From NCBI GenBank assembly GCA_944337235.1, contig CALVLK010000001.1, positions 62,001-126,000 on the forward strand: 64,000 bases of DNA. The letters run 5' to 3'. This DNA comes from an uncultured Clostridia bacterium. GTDB taxonomy: Bacteria > Bacillota > Clostridia > Christensenellales > Borkfalkiaceae. The translations under genes and the position numbers were made by a program. Every line of letters starts with the position of its first letter. Positions within the stretch are counted from its first letter, which is position 1. Shown here in pieces: positions 52,350 to 59,944 of the stretch. Under the pieces are notes generated by a model. That model saw only the letters and a list, made by a program, of their open reading frames with translations, did no database searches and had not been told where the DNA came from.

Positions 52350-53330
52350 TTATCTGTCCTCGCGGAAGTATGAGAGCCCAAGACTTGCGGGCGGCTGCGT
52401 CTCGCGGTGACCGATCATACTTGTTGCGATGAGCACGATGACGGTCACGATGAAGGGGATCAGATTGAGCAGCTGGATCTGTTCGAAGGAGATCATCGTG
52501 ATGCGCGACGAGAGAATATACAGCGCGCCAAACACGATGGAGCCGACAATGGCAAGCGCGGGTTTCCACATCGTAAAGATGACGAGCGCGATCGAAAGCC
52601 AGCCGATCCCCTGAATGGTCTGAGAAACATTTGCGTCTACATTACCCAGATTAAAGTCCATGATGCAGCAAAGTCCGCCAAGGCCGGCGATCGCCGCGCC
52701 GAGGATGATAAAGCTGTACTTATACCGCGTGACATTGATGCCGACCGCGTCCGCCGTTGCGGGACTTTCGCCCACGGCGCGCAGATTCAGGCCGATCTTG
52801 GTATATCGCAGCATGAGGGCCGCAAGAACAGCAATGATGATCGCAAGATAGACGAGCGTGCCGTGATCGAGAAAGATGGTGCCGAACCACCCTGTGCTTT
52901 CCGCCCCGGGAAGGGCCGCATTGAAGAAATTTTGCCCTGCATAGGAGAGTTTTGTGCTGACCCCTTCCGTCAATACGATGGTGTTCAGGAAGAAGGAGGT
53001 GAACCCGACGCCGAAGATCGTGCAGGCAAGCCCCGTCACATTCTGATTCATGCGCAGCGACACAGTAAGAAAGGCATAGACCGCGCCAAGTGCCGCCGCA
53101 AAGAGCATGGCGAACAGGATCGCCATCAGAATGGTGACAAACCCGTTCGGGTTGTCCGTTGGCATGAGATAGAGCTTGGCACCAAAACACCCGCCGGCGG
53201 CGCCCATACACATGATGCCGGGGATGCCGAGATTGAGATGCCCGGATTTTTCCGTGAGGATCTCCCCTACGCAGCCGAACAGGAATATGACGCCAAATTC
53301 GATCGCCGACGAAAAGAACATGATATCCAT
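52350..53330 (-). CDS. BMP-type nucleoside ABC importer permease 2 (YufQ/NupQ like)
   Basis: 326 residues, about nine membrane helices. MDIMFFSSAIEFGVIFLFGCVGEILTEKSGHLNLGIPGIMCMGA has the BPD_transp_2 start with the 'G.lnlg..G.m..GA' block; LNLRAVGESPATADAVGINVTRYKY is the cytoplasmic coupling segment. Partner of the upstream permease, ATPase and BMP lipoprotein. Starts 1 base after that permease. Purine nucleosides are the likely substrate. Confidence 0.92.
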   Translation of the reverse strand: MDIMFFSSAIEFGVIFLFGCVGEILTEKSGHLNLGIPGIMCMGAAGGCFGAKLYLMPTDNPNGFVTILMAILFAMLFAAALGAVYAFLTVSLRMNQNVTGLACTIFGVGFTSFFLNTIVLTEGVSTKLSYAGQNFFNAALPGAESTGWFGTIFLDHGTLVYLAIIIAVLAALMLRYTKIGLNLRAVGESPATADAVGINVTRYKYSFIILGAAIAGLGGLCCIMDFNLGNVDANVSQTIQGIGWLSIALVIFTMWKPALAIVGSIVFGALYILSSRITMISFEQIQLLNLIPFIVTVIVLIATSMIGHRETQPPASLGLSYFREDR

Positions 53331-53331
53331 A

Positions 53332-54549
53332 CTATGCCGTCTCCTCCGCCGCATCGGGCGTATTTTCTTGCTGAGTCTGCGCTGTCGTATCTGTTATCTC
53401 GGGCGGCTTTGGCGCAGGATCCATAAAGTCCGGTCTGTCTTTTTTCGCCCTGCCCTTGCTGAAATGCAGCTTGTACGAGATGAAGAATTCGCATCCGATC
53501 AGGAAGAAATAGATGAGACCGACGACGGTATCGGAGAGCGCCTCGCTGGTGAAGCCGAAATCGATGCACACCTGCGACATGCCGCGCGTAAGGAAGTTGA
53601 CGAAAAGCGACACCCCGATCATTACAAGCGGATCAAATTTTCCCATCCACGCCACAATGATGCCTGTAAAGCCCATGTTGCCATCCATCGTTGTGGTGAT
53701 CATCTGATTGACGGTTGCGACCAGAAGGAAGCCCACAAGCCCGCAGAGCGCACCAGAGAGGATGAGCGTGCGGATGATGACCTTTTTAACATTGATGCCC
53801 GCATAGCGTGCCGTGTTCACGCTCTCGCCCACGATAGAGATCTCAAATCCGTGCTTATGATAGCGGAGATAGCAGTAGATGAATATCGTGACCAAGACAG
53901 CCGCCAATACAACAGGGATCGTTTTACCCCATATGCTTGTATTGCTCGGATCAGAAAATTTGACGATGAGCGCATACTCCGACATAGAGGGCATGGCGCC
54001 CGATCCCTGCGGATACCAATGGGTGATGAAGAACGCCACAAGGTACATGGCGATGTAGTTCATCATGAGGGTGAAGAGCGATTCGTTCGTGTTGAAGAAC
54101 GCCTTGAACAGGGCAGGCAGCAGCGCCCAGATCGCGCCCGCCAGAATGCTGACGACAAACATGATGAGCCACAGCACGCCGTTGGGGATCCTGCCGCCCA
54201 GATAGACAAGGCACATGGCCGAGGCGAGGCACCCCATGAGGATCTGCCCGTTCCCGCCAAGATTCCAGAATTTCATCTTGAAGGCGATGACGAGCGCCAG
54301 CGCGACAAGAAGCAGCATGGACGTCTCGCGCAGGAGCTGCGAGAGGCGCCGCATAGTCCCGAAGGAGCCGGAAAAGAAGGAGCCGAAAAACCCGAAAAAA
54401 CCCTGCGAGTTTGGCGCCGCGGCAGAGATGAAGATGCTGCTGATGACAAGCGCGATGAGGACGGCGCCGGCGCGGATGAGCATGCTCTTCCACAGCGGCA
54501 TGCCATCGCGCCGCGTGATGTGAAGAAGCGGCTCTTTTATTCGTTCCAT
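53332..54549 (-). CDS. BMP-type nucleoside ABC importer permease 1 (YufP/NupP like)
   Basis: 405 residues, about ten membrane helices. Key segments: LVIAFKMKFWNLGGNGQILMGCLAS, MNYIAMYLVAFFITHWYP, GFEISIVGESVNTARYAGINVKKVIIRTLILSGALCGL. The last 45 residues (KKDRPDFMDPAPKPPEITDTTAQ...) are a Pro/Thr/Glu tail unusual for the family. Overlaps the ATPase gene by 13 bases. Confidence 0.93.
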   Translation of the reverse strand: MERIKEPLLHITRRDGMPLWKSMLIRAGAVLIALVISSIFISAAAPNSQGFFGFFGSFFSGSFGTMRRLSQLLRETSMLLLVALALVIAFKMKFWNLGGNGQILMGCLASAMCLVYLGGRIPNGVLWLIMFVVSILAGAIWALLPALFKAFFNTNESLFTLMMNYIAMYLVAFFITHWYPQGSGAMPSMSEYALIVKFSDPSNTSIWGKTIPVVLAAVLVTIFIYCYLRYHKHGFEISIVGESVNTARYAGINVKKVIIRTLILSGALCGLVGFLLVATVNQMITTTMDGNMGFTGIIVAWMGKFDPLVMIGVSLFVNFLTRGMSQVCIDFGFTSEALSDTVVGLIYFFLIGCEFFISYKLHFSKGRAKKDRPDFMDPAPKPPEITDTTAQTQQENTPDAAEETA

Positions 54550-56303
54550 GATGCGTCACCTCCGATCTGCGTATCCTTTGCAATGCCCATCTGCTTGCCC
54601 TTCTCCTCCATGAGGTTGAGCGAGCCCGCCATCATGAGCCCGAGTTCCTCCTTATTCGTCTTTTCCGCATGCACCACGCCCATGAGCCTGCCGTGGCAGA
54701 GCACCATGATCTTATCGCAGAGCGCAAGCATGACGTCGAGGTCCTCCCCGATGAAGAGGATGCCCGTTCCGCCCTTCTTTTCGCGGTTGAGAATGTCGTA
54801 GATGAGGTAGGAGGAGTTGATGTCCAGCCCGCGCACGGGATACGCCGTGATGAGCACGTTGGGCTGAATGAGGATCTCGCGCCCCAAAAGCACCTTTTGC
54901 AGATTGCCGCCCGAAAGCCTTCTCACGGGCGTCTCGGTGGAGGGGGTCACGATATCAAGCTCCTGAATGATCTGTTCTGCCTGCTGCCTTGCACGCTTGC
55001 GGTCGACAAAGCCGCAATAGCGGTTGAGGAAGCGCCCGATCCTGTCGCCTGCGCGCCGCAAAAACACCTTGCACCCGTTTTTCTTCTGCGCTGCGGAATC
55101 GGCATCGGGCTCTTCCATATGCCCAGCCGGAGCGGCGCCAGGCTCTTCCGTCTGTACGGCAAGATCGGCATCGGGCGCTTCAGCGCTCTCGCCCGATTCC
55201 TCCACTGCGGGCATACGGTCCTGATAGTTTTTCAGCATCATATTGTCCGTAATGGAGAGCGAAGGCGCAAGCCCCATGCCGAGGCGGTCCTCGGGAATGA
55301 AGCTCATGGCGATGCCCTTATGGGTGATCTCCTTGGGGGAAAGGCCCACGATGCTCTCGCCCTCGTGATAGATCCCGCCCGATTCGACCTTGCGCAGTCC
55401 TGCGATCGCCTCGCACAATTCGCGCTGCCCGCAGCCCGCGATACCCGCGACGCCGAGGATCTCACCCCCGCGGATGAAGAAGCTCAGATCTTCGATGGCG
55501 CGGCTGCCCATGTCGTTTTTGATACAAAGATCCCTGATCTCGAGAAGCGGACGGTCGAACTTCGTCTCGGGGCGTTCAATGTTGAGCGTCACCTTCTGTC
55601 CCACCATCATTTCGGTCAATTCCATTTCGGAGCTCTCGGCGGTATTCACGCAGCCGATATATCTGCCCTTGCGCAGTACTGCGACGCGGTCGGAGATCTC
55701 CATAACCTCGTGCAGCTTGTGCGTAATGATGATGATGGACTTCCCGTTCTCCTTCATCGCGCGCATGATGGAAAAGAGCTTTTCCGTCTCCTGCGGGGTG
55801 AGCACCGCCGTCGGTTCGTCGAGGATGAGGATGTCCGCGCCGCGGTAGAGTACCTTGACGATTTCTACCGTCTGCTTTTCCGAGACAGACATGTCGTAGA
55901 TCTTCTTTTTTGGATCGAGGTCAAAGCCATACCGTTCAGCGATCTCCTTGACTTCCTCGTTGATGCCGCGTATGCTGCGCCTCTCCACCCCGAGCACGAT
56001 GTTCTGCGCGGCGGTAAATATATCGATCAGCTTGAAGTGCTGATGCACCATGCCGATCTGATGAGCAAACGCATCTTTGGGCGAGCGGATGACCACCTCC
56101 TGCCCGTTGACCAGAATCTGTCCCTCGTCGGGGTAATAGATCCCTGAGATCATGTTCATGAGCGTCGTCTTTCCGCTTCCGTTCTCGCCGAGCAAGGCGA
56201 GGATCTCACCCCTTTTCAATGAGAAGCTGATCCCCTCGTTTGCGGCGACCGTGCCGAAATATTTGCTGATATTTTTCAGTTCCAGCGCGTTGATTTCTTC
56301 CAC
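54537..56303 (-). CDS. BMP-type nucleoside ABC importer ATPase (two domains)
   Basis: 588 residues, two ABC domains. Domain 1: Walker A GENGSGKTT (39-47), signature MSVSEKQTVEI, Walker B ILILDEPTAVL. Domain 2: the Walker A is degenerate (GIAGCGQRE, 287-295), signature RLSGGNLQKVLLGRE intact, Walker B PNVLITAYPVRGLD lacks the usual PTRG wording. Residues 366-408 between the domains form an acidic Pro/Ala/Glu linker with a duplicated EEPxAD-like unit, about 45 residues beyond normal YufO. The start is GTG with GAGGTG upstream; the overlapping ATG one base earlier is out of frame. Energises purine nucleoside uptake. Confidence 0.93.
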   Translation of the reverse strand: MEEINALELKNISKYFGTVAANEGISFSLKRGEILALLGENGSGKTTLMNMISGIYYPDEGQILVNGQEVVIRSPKDAFAHQIGMVHQHFKLIDIFTAAQNIVLGVERRSIRGINEEVKEIAERYGFDLDPKKKIYDMSVSEKQTVEIVKVLYRGADILILDEPTAVLTPQETEKLFSIMRAMKENGKSIIIITHKLHEVMEISDRVAVLRKGRYIGCVNTAESSEMELTEMMVGQKVTLNIERPETKFDRPLLEIRDLCIKNDMGSRAIEDLSFFIRGGEILGVAGIAGCGQRELCEAIAGLRKVESGGIYHEGESIVGLSPKEITHKGIAMSFIPEDRLGMGLAPSLSITDNMMLKNYQDRMPAVEESGESAEAPDADLAVQTEEPGAAPAGHMEEPDADSAAQKKNGCKVFLRRAGDRIGRFLNRYCGFVDRKRARQQAEQIIQELDIVTPSTETPVRRLSGGNLQKVLLGREILIQPNVLITAYPVRGLDINSSYLIYDILNREKKGGTGILFIGEDLDVMLALCDKIMVLCHGRLMGVVHAEKTNKEELGLMMAGSLNLMEEKGKQMGIAKDTQIGGDASWNE

Positions 56304-56327
56304 ATTGGCACCTCGCTGTAAAATTCT

Positions 56328-56370
56328 GAAAAAAGCACAAGCGGCGGAGAAAATTTCTTCGCCTGCTTGT
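56328..56370 (-). terminator. Attenuating hairpin between the BMP lipoprotein and ATPase genes
   Basis: On the minus strand ACAAGC, then GGCG, a loop of about 13, CGCC, GCTTGT, then GCTTTTTTC. Placed inside the operon, it should let the binding protein be made in excess over the ATPase and permeases. Confidence 0.75.
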
Positions 56371-56403
56371 CCTTATTTTATTTTGTAAGTTCCAGACATC
56401 CGA

Positions 56404-57666
56404 TCAGAACGCTGCATTCAGAAGCGTGATGCCGTCGATCTGCACGTCAAAATAAGGTGCGCTGCGCTCTTCCGATTCCATGAATACGCCGTTTACGACC
56501 GCTTCGGTATCAGCCGCATAGTTGGCATCGGTGTCGACGTCTGCCATGTACGACGTGAGTACGCCGTTCTCGTCCACCGTAGCATTTGCATTCTTGTTTT
56601 CAGTTTTTGTCACCGTGAAGGTGGAGCAATCGAACACATGAAGTTCACCGCTCATGAGCTGCGCCCTGACTTCGTCGATCTTTTCCTGCGTGCCCTCGGC
56701 AGCTGCCGCTCCAAGTTCGGTCAGAACGACAGATTCATCTTCGAGCGTGCCAAGCCAATCGGTAGCGATATCCTCGCCTGCAACGACGCAGTCGATCATA
56801 TATTCGAAATAGGGGACCCAATTGATGCGGGAGGAGACGATGAACGTATTGGGGCATGCTGCCGCAGTGCTGCCGTTGTACGAGACGTTGGGAACGCCGG
56901 CCGCTTCGCAGGCGGAAGGAGCGCCCATGGAATCGGCATGCTGTGAGATGAGCGCCGCGCCGCGATTGATGAGGGCATTTGCCGCCTCGCCTTCTGCTAC
57001 CAGATCATACCAGGAGCCCGTGAACTGAACATCCATGACAAGGCCTACCTCTTCGAGTTCCTCTTCGATGATAGATTTTGCACCGAGATAGAAGGAGGTA
57101 TAACCGGAGATGACTTCCGCATAGGTATATGCGCCGACATAGCCGATCTTGATATTGCCGTTTTCGTCAAAGTTATTCTCTTCCAGCTGATCTCCGTTGT
57201 ACATCTCTACAAGCTTCATGCCTGCGGCAACGCCGGCAAGGTATCTGCCTTCATAGATGGAAGAAAACGCGTTGTGGAAGTTTGCAACATTTTCGGTGTG
57301 CGCCATCGTGCCCGTCGCGTGGCAGAACTCCACCTCGGGGAATTCTCTTGCCGCCTGAATCATGAAGGTCTCATGGCCGAATGAGTCTGCAAAGATGACG
57401 TCACAGCCCTGATCGACAAGGTCAGCAGCCGCATCGTAGCAGTCGTTGTCTTCGTCGACGCCCGTTCTGAGAATGAGGCTTACACCCTTGTTTTCGCAGG
57501 CCTCTTCCATGGCGTCGATAAAGTTCTTGTCGTACGTCGAGTTGCTGTCGTGCAGTGCGATCAGACCGACCGTAATGCTGCCGTCGTCTTCCGTGCAGCC
57601 GCCGAGCACTGCAGCTCCTGCGACCGCAAGGGTCGCCGCAAGTCCCATAGCCAACAGTTTTTTCAT
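56404..57666 (-). CDS. BMP-family nucleoside-binding lipoprotein
   Basis: 420 residues. MKKLLAMGLAATLAVAGAAVLGGCTED gives a lipobox LGGC. The mature part is a PnrA/BMP-type periplasmic-binding fold: TVGLIALHDSNSTYDKNFIDAMEEA, DVIFADSFGHETFMIQAAREFPEVEFCHATGT, SIYEGRYLAGVAAGMKL and IGYVGAYTYAEVISGYTSFYLGAKS. Binds purine nucleosides in known members. AAGGAG precedes the ATG at 57666. It follows xpt by 66 bases and precedes the ABC genes; a small TTGTCG/CGACAA hairpin lies in the gap. Confidence 0.93.
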   Translation of the reverse strand: MKKLLAMGLAATLAVAGAAVLGGCTEDDGSITVGLIALHDSNSTYDKNFIDAMEEACENKGVSLILRTGVDEDNDCYDAAADLVDQGCDVIFADSFGHETFMIQAAREFPEVEFCHATGTMAHTENVANFHNAFSSIYEGRYLAGVAAGMKLVEMYNGDQLEENNFDENGNIKIGYVGAYTYAEVISGYTSFYLGAKSIIEEELEEVGLVMDVQFTGSWYDLVAEGEAANALINRGAALISQHADSMGAPSACEAAGVPNVSYNGSTAAACPNTFIVSSRINWVPYFEYMIDCVVAGEDIATDWLGTLEDESVVLTELGAAAAEGTQEKIDEVRAQLMSGELHVFDCSTFTVTKTENKNANATVDENGVLTSYMADVDTDANYAADTEAVVNGVFMESEERSAPYFDVQIDGITLLNAAF

Positions 57667-57732
57667 AATAAAACTCCTTTTGTCGTTTTGCGACAATAAA
57701 AATTTTTCCAAACAAAAAACCGCGCTCTCTCC

Positions 57733-58305
57733 CTATGCGCGGAATGTAACGCCCTCGTCCGTCATACTGTCGATGATGGCAAGAGAATCGATGCGGATCC
57801 CTTCGGCGCGCATGGCGTCGCCGGCGCCCTGAAAGCCCTTTTCAATCGCGACGGCACAGCCTGCAAGCGACGCCCCGGACTGCGACACGATGCTCATAAG
57901 CCCGCGCAGCGCGTTGCCGTTTGCAAGAAAGTCGTCTACGATGAGGACGCGATCACGCTCAGAAATATATTCCTTTGCGACGGCGATCTCGTACTCCATG
58001 CCGTGCGTAAAGGAATAGACCGATGCGGTATAGACCTCTTTCGACATATTGGCGCTCTTGTGCTTTTTTGCAAAGACAGAGGGAACATGCAGCGCAATGC
58101 CCGCCGCGACCGCAAGCGCGATCCCGGACGATTCTACCGTAAGCACCTTGGTGACGCCCTCATCCGCATAAAGACGCGCGATCTCCCTTCCGATCTCCAT
58201 GATGAAATCGGAATCCATCTGCTGGTTGAGAAAGCTGCCGACCTTAAGAACGTTTCCGGGCAAGACCTGTCCTTCCGATAAAATCTTTTGCTCCAATGCC
58301 TTCAT
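57733..58305 (-). CDS. xpt: Xanthine phosphoribosyltransferase
   Basis: 190 residues. Converts xanthine and PRPP to XMP. MKALEQKILSEGQVLPGNVLKVGSFLNQQMDSDFI is the typical Xpt start, KVLTVESSGIALAVAAGI follows, and RVLIVDDFLANGNALRGLMSIV is the PRPP-binding loop. GCAVAIEKGFQGAGDAMR completes the family pattern. GAGGGC precedes the ATG. First gene of the purine salvage/uptake operon. Its leader is only about 50 bases and contains no recognisable purine riboswitch. Confidence 0.96.
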   Translation of the reverse strand: MKALEQKILSEGQVLPGNVLKVGSFLNQQMDSDFIMEIGREIARLYADEGVTKVLTVESSGIALAVAAGIALHVPSVFAKKHKSANMSKEVYTASVYSFTHGMEYEIAVAKEYISERDRVLIVDDFLANGNALRGLMSIVSQSGASLAGCAVAIEKGFQGAGDAMRAEGIRIDSLAIIDSMTDEGVTFRA

Positions 58306-58360
58306 GATGCCCTCTTGCGAATTACAGCGTCTCTGTCTTTTTCTGTCGAAATATAGTTCT

Positions 58361-58389
58361 ACTTTACCACATTTGTAAAATTAAGTCAA
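58361..58389 (-). promoter_or_regulatory. Promoter of xpt-BMP importer operon
   Basis: TTGACT, 17 bases, TAAAGT on the minus strand. Confidence 0.8.
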
Positions 58390-58392
58390 TGA

Positions 58393-58414
58393 CCTGTAAA
58401 AAACTTTTCACAGG
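58393..58414 (-). promoter_or_regulatory. Dyad next to the xpt promoter
   Basis: CCTGTAAAAA and TTTTCACAGG (9 of 10 matched) around a 2-base centre, 4 bases upstream of the xpt -35. A possible operator. Nothing else was recognised in 58415-58524. Confidence 0.55.
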
Positions 58415-58524
58415 AATAGTATTTGATCGTTTTTTGCACATTATCCGCACAATTTTCACATGAGATCATCATGAGAATCGTTCAAAAAAGCGAAGATCGA
58501 TTTGTATTTTCTGCCTCCGGATCG

Positions 58525-58553
58525 TTGAAAAAAACGGGATAAAGTGCTATAAT
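58525..58553 (+). promoter_or_regulatory. Promoter of the membrane-anchored MBL gene
   Basis: TTGAAA, 17 bases, TATAAT on the plus strand, followed by a leader of about 95 bases. Confidence 0.85.
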
Positions 58554-58653
58554 ATCGGATGAGAAAAAAGCTCTGCACGGAACAAAATAAAATCTGATCG
58601 ATAAATCGTTGATCTGCGTTCAGAACGATATCAAACATTCAGGAGATAATCAC

Positions 58654-59895
58654 ATGGCAAAAAGAAGCAGACGAAGGGCGGCAAAACGCCTTCCCGGATG
58701 GATGATCGCAATCCTGATCATCCTTGTCATTGCGATCGTGGCGTTTGTCCTCTACGACCGGCATGTACACGGCGCATTTTTCTGGGAGCGCAACCGCTCC
58801 CCCGCCTCGCCGTCCACCGACGTCCTTCAGGGTGAGCGCGCCGATATCGCAGATGCCGACCTCTCTGTACACTTTCTCGAGCTCGGTTCGGCAAACACGG
58901 GCGATTGTACGCTGATTAAAGCGGGCGACACCGAGGTCCTCATCGACGCGGGCGCAACGAGCGGCTCCGCCCCCACACAGGTCATGCAGGACTATGTGGC
59001 GTCCTACTGCACAGACGGGATCCTCGAATATGTCGTCGCAACGCATGCGCACGAGGACCACATCGCCGGCCTTGTCGGCCAGGAGAGCGGCTCCACGCGC
59101 ACAGGATTTCTCTACCAATACGAGGTCGGCACCATCATTCAGTTCTCCAATCAGAATACGACGAGCCAGGTCTCGCAGCGCTATGCCGAGGCGGTGGAAT
59201 ACTGCCGCGAAAGAGGCAGCAACGTGTACACCGCGCTCGAATGCACGCAGGGCGCAAACGGCGCTCGGGCGACCTACTATCTCGACGAGGCACAGACGAT
59301 CGCCATGAATGTGCTCTATCAGAAATATTACGAGGAGCGCTCGAGTTCCGAAAACAACTACTCGGTGTGCATCCTGCTCACGCATACGACGGAGGACGGC
59401 GCCTACAACTACCTCTTTACGGGCGATCTGGAGGAATCGGGCGAAGAGTCGCTCGTCGAACACAATCCCGGTCTTCCGCACTGCGTCCTCTATAAGGGCG
59501 GGCATCACGGCTCCTCCACCTCCTCCGGCGATGTGCTGCTCGAAAAGATCACGCCAGAAAACATTGCGATCTGTACCTGCGCGGGGACCTATGAATATGC
59601 CGACAAGCCCTCCTCCGAAAACCCCGACGCATATCTGAACACCTTTCCGACACAGGAGGCGATCGACCGCATGGGCAGATATACCGACAAGATCTACATC
59701 ACCAGCCTCGGCATCCTTGCCGACGATTACTCCACCGAACGCTATACCTCGTTCAACGGGGATATCGTGTTCTATTACGGCAGCAGAGCGGACGAGGATA
59801 GAAAGTCGCTGAAATTGTGGTGCTCCAACAACACGACCGTTCTGAAGGACAGCGAATGGTTCCGCCAGAACAGGACGTGGAACGGCGTTACATAA
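58654..59895 (+). CDS. Membrane-anchored ComEC-like MBL-fold hydrolase
   Basis: 413 residues. A very basic start (MAKRSRRRAAKRLPG) leads into one membrane helix (residues 16-34), so the rest faces outside. The MBL domain starts SVHFLELGSANTGDCTLIKAGDTEVLIDAG, as in ComEC C-termini; VATHAHEDHIAGL is the zinc site, YLFTGDLEESGEE the bridging Asp and LYKGGHHGSSTSSGDVLLEKITPENIAI the late His block. Unlike ComEC it has no competence channel helices. Could be an extracellular nuclease or phosphodiesterase. AGGAGA precedes the ATG at 58654. Confidence 0.85.
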   Translation: MAKRSRRRAAKRLPGWMIAILIILVIAIVAFVLYDRHVHGAFFWERNRSPASPSTDVLQGERADIADADLSVHFLELGSANTGDCTLIKAGDTEVLIDAGATSGSAPTQVMQDYVASYCTDGILEYVVATHAHEDHIAGLVGQESGSTRTGFLYQYEVGTIIQFSNQNTTSQVSQRYAEAVEYCRERGSNVYTALECTQGANGARATYYLDEAQTIAMNVLYQKYYEERSSSENNYSVCILLTHTTEDGAYNYLFTGDLEESGEESLVEHNPGLPHCVLYKGGHHGSSTSSGDVLLEKITPENIAICTCAGTYEYADKPSSENPDAYLNTFPTQEAIDRMGRYTDKIYITSLGILADDYSTERYTSFNGDIVFYYGSRADEDRKSLKLWCSNNTTVLKDSEWFRQNRTWNGVT

Positions 59896-59905
59896 CTGCA
59901 TAGCT

Positions 59906-59944
59906 TTGCGCCGTCTGCCTTATGGCAGGCGGCGCAATTTTTTT
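59906..59944 (+). terminator. Terminator after the MBL gene
   Basis: A 14-bp stem (TTGCGCCGTCTGCC / GGCAGGCGGCGCAA) with a TTAT loop, then seven T. The T-run touches the stop codon of the convergent GH42 gene. Confidence 0.95.

Noticed and set aside
58306..58360. Purine riboswitch upstream of xpt
   Set aside because: Leader is about 50 bases and lacks the three-way junction and its conserved loops.
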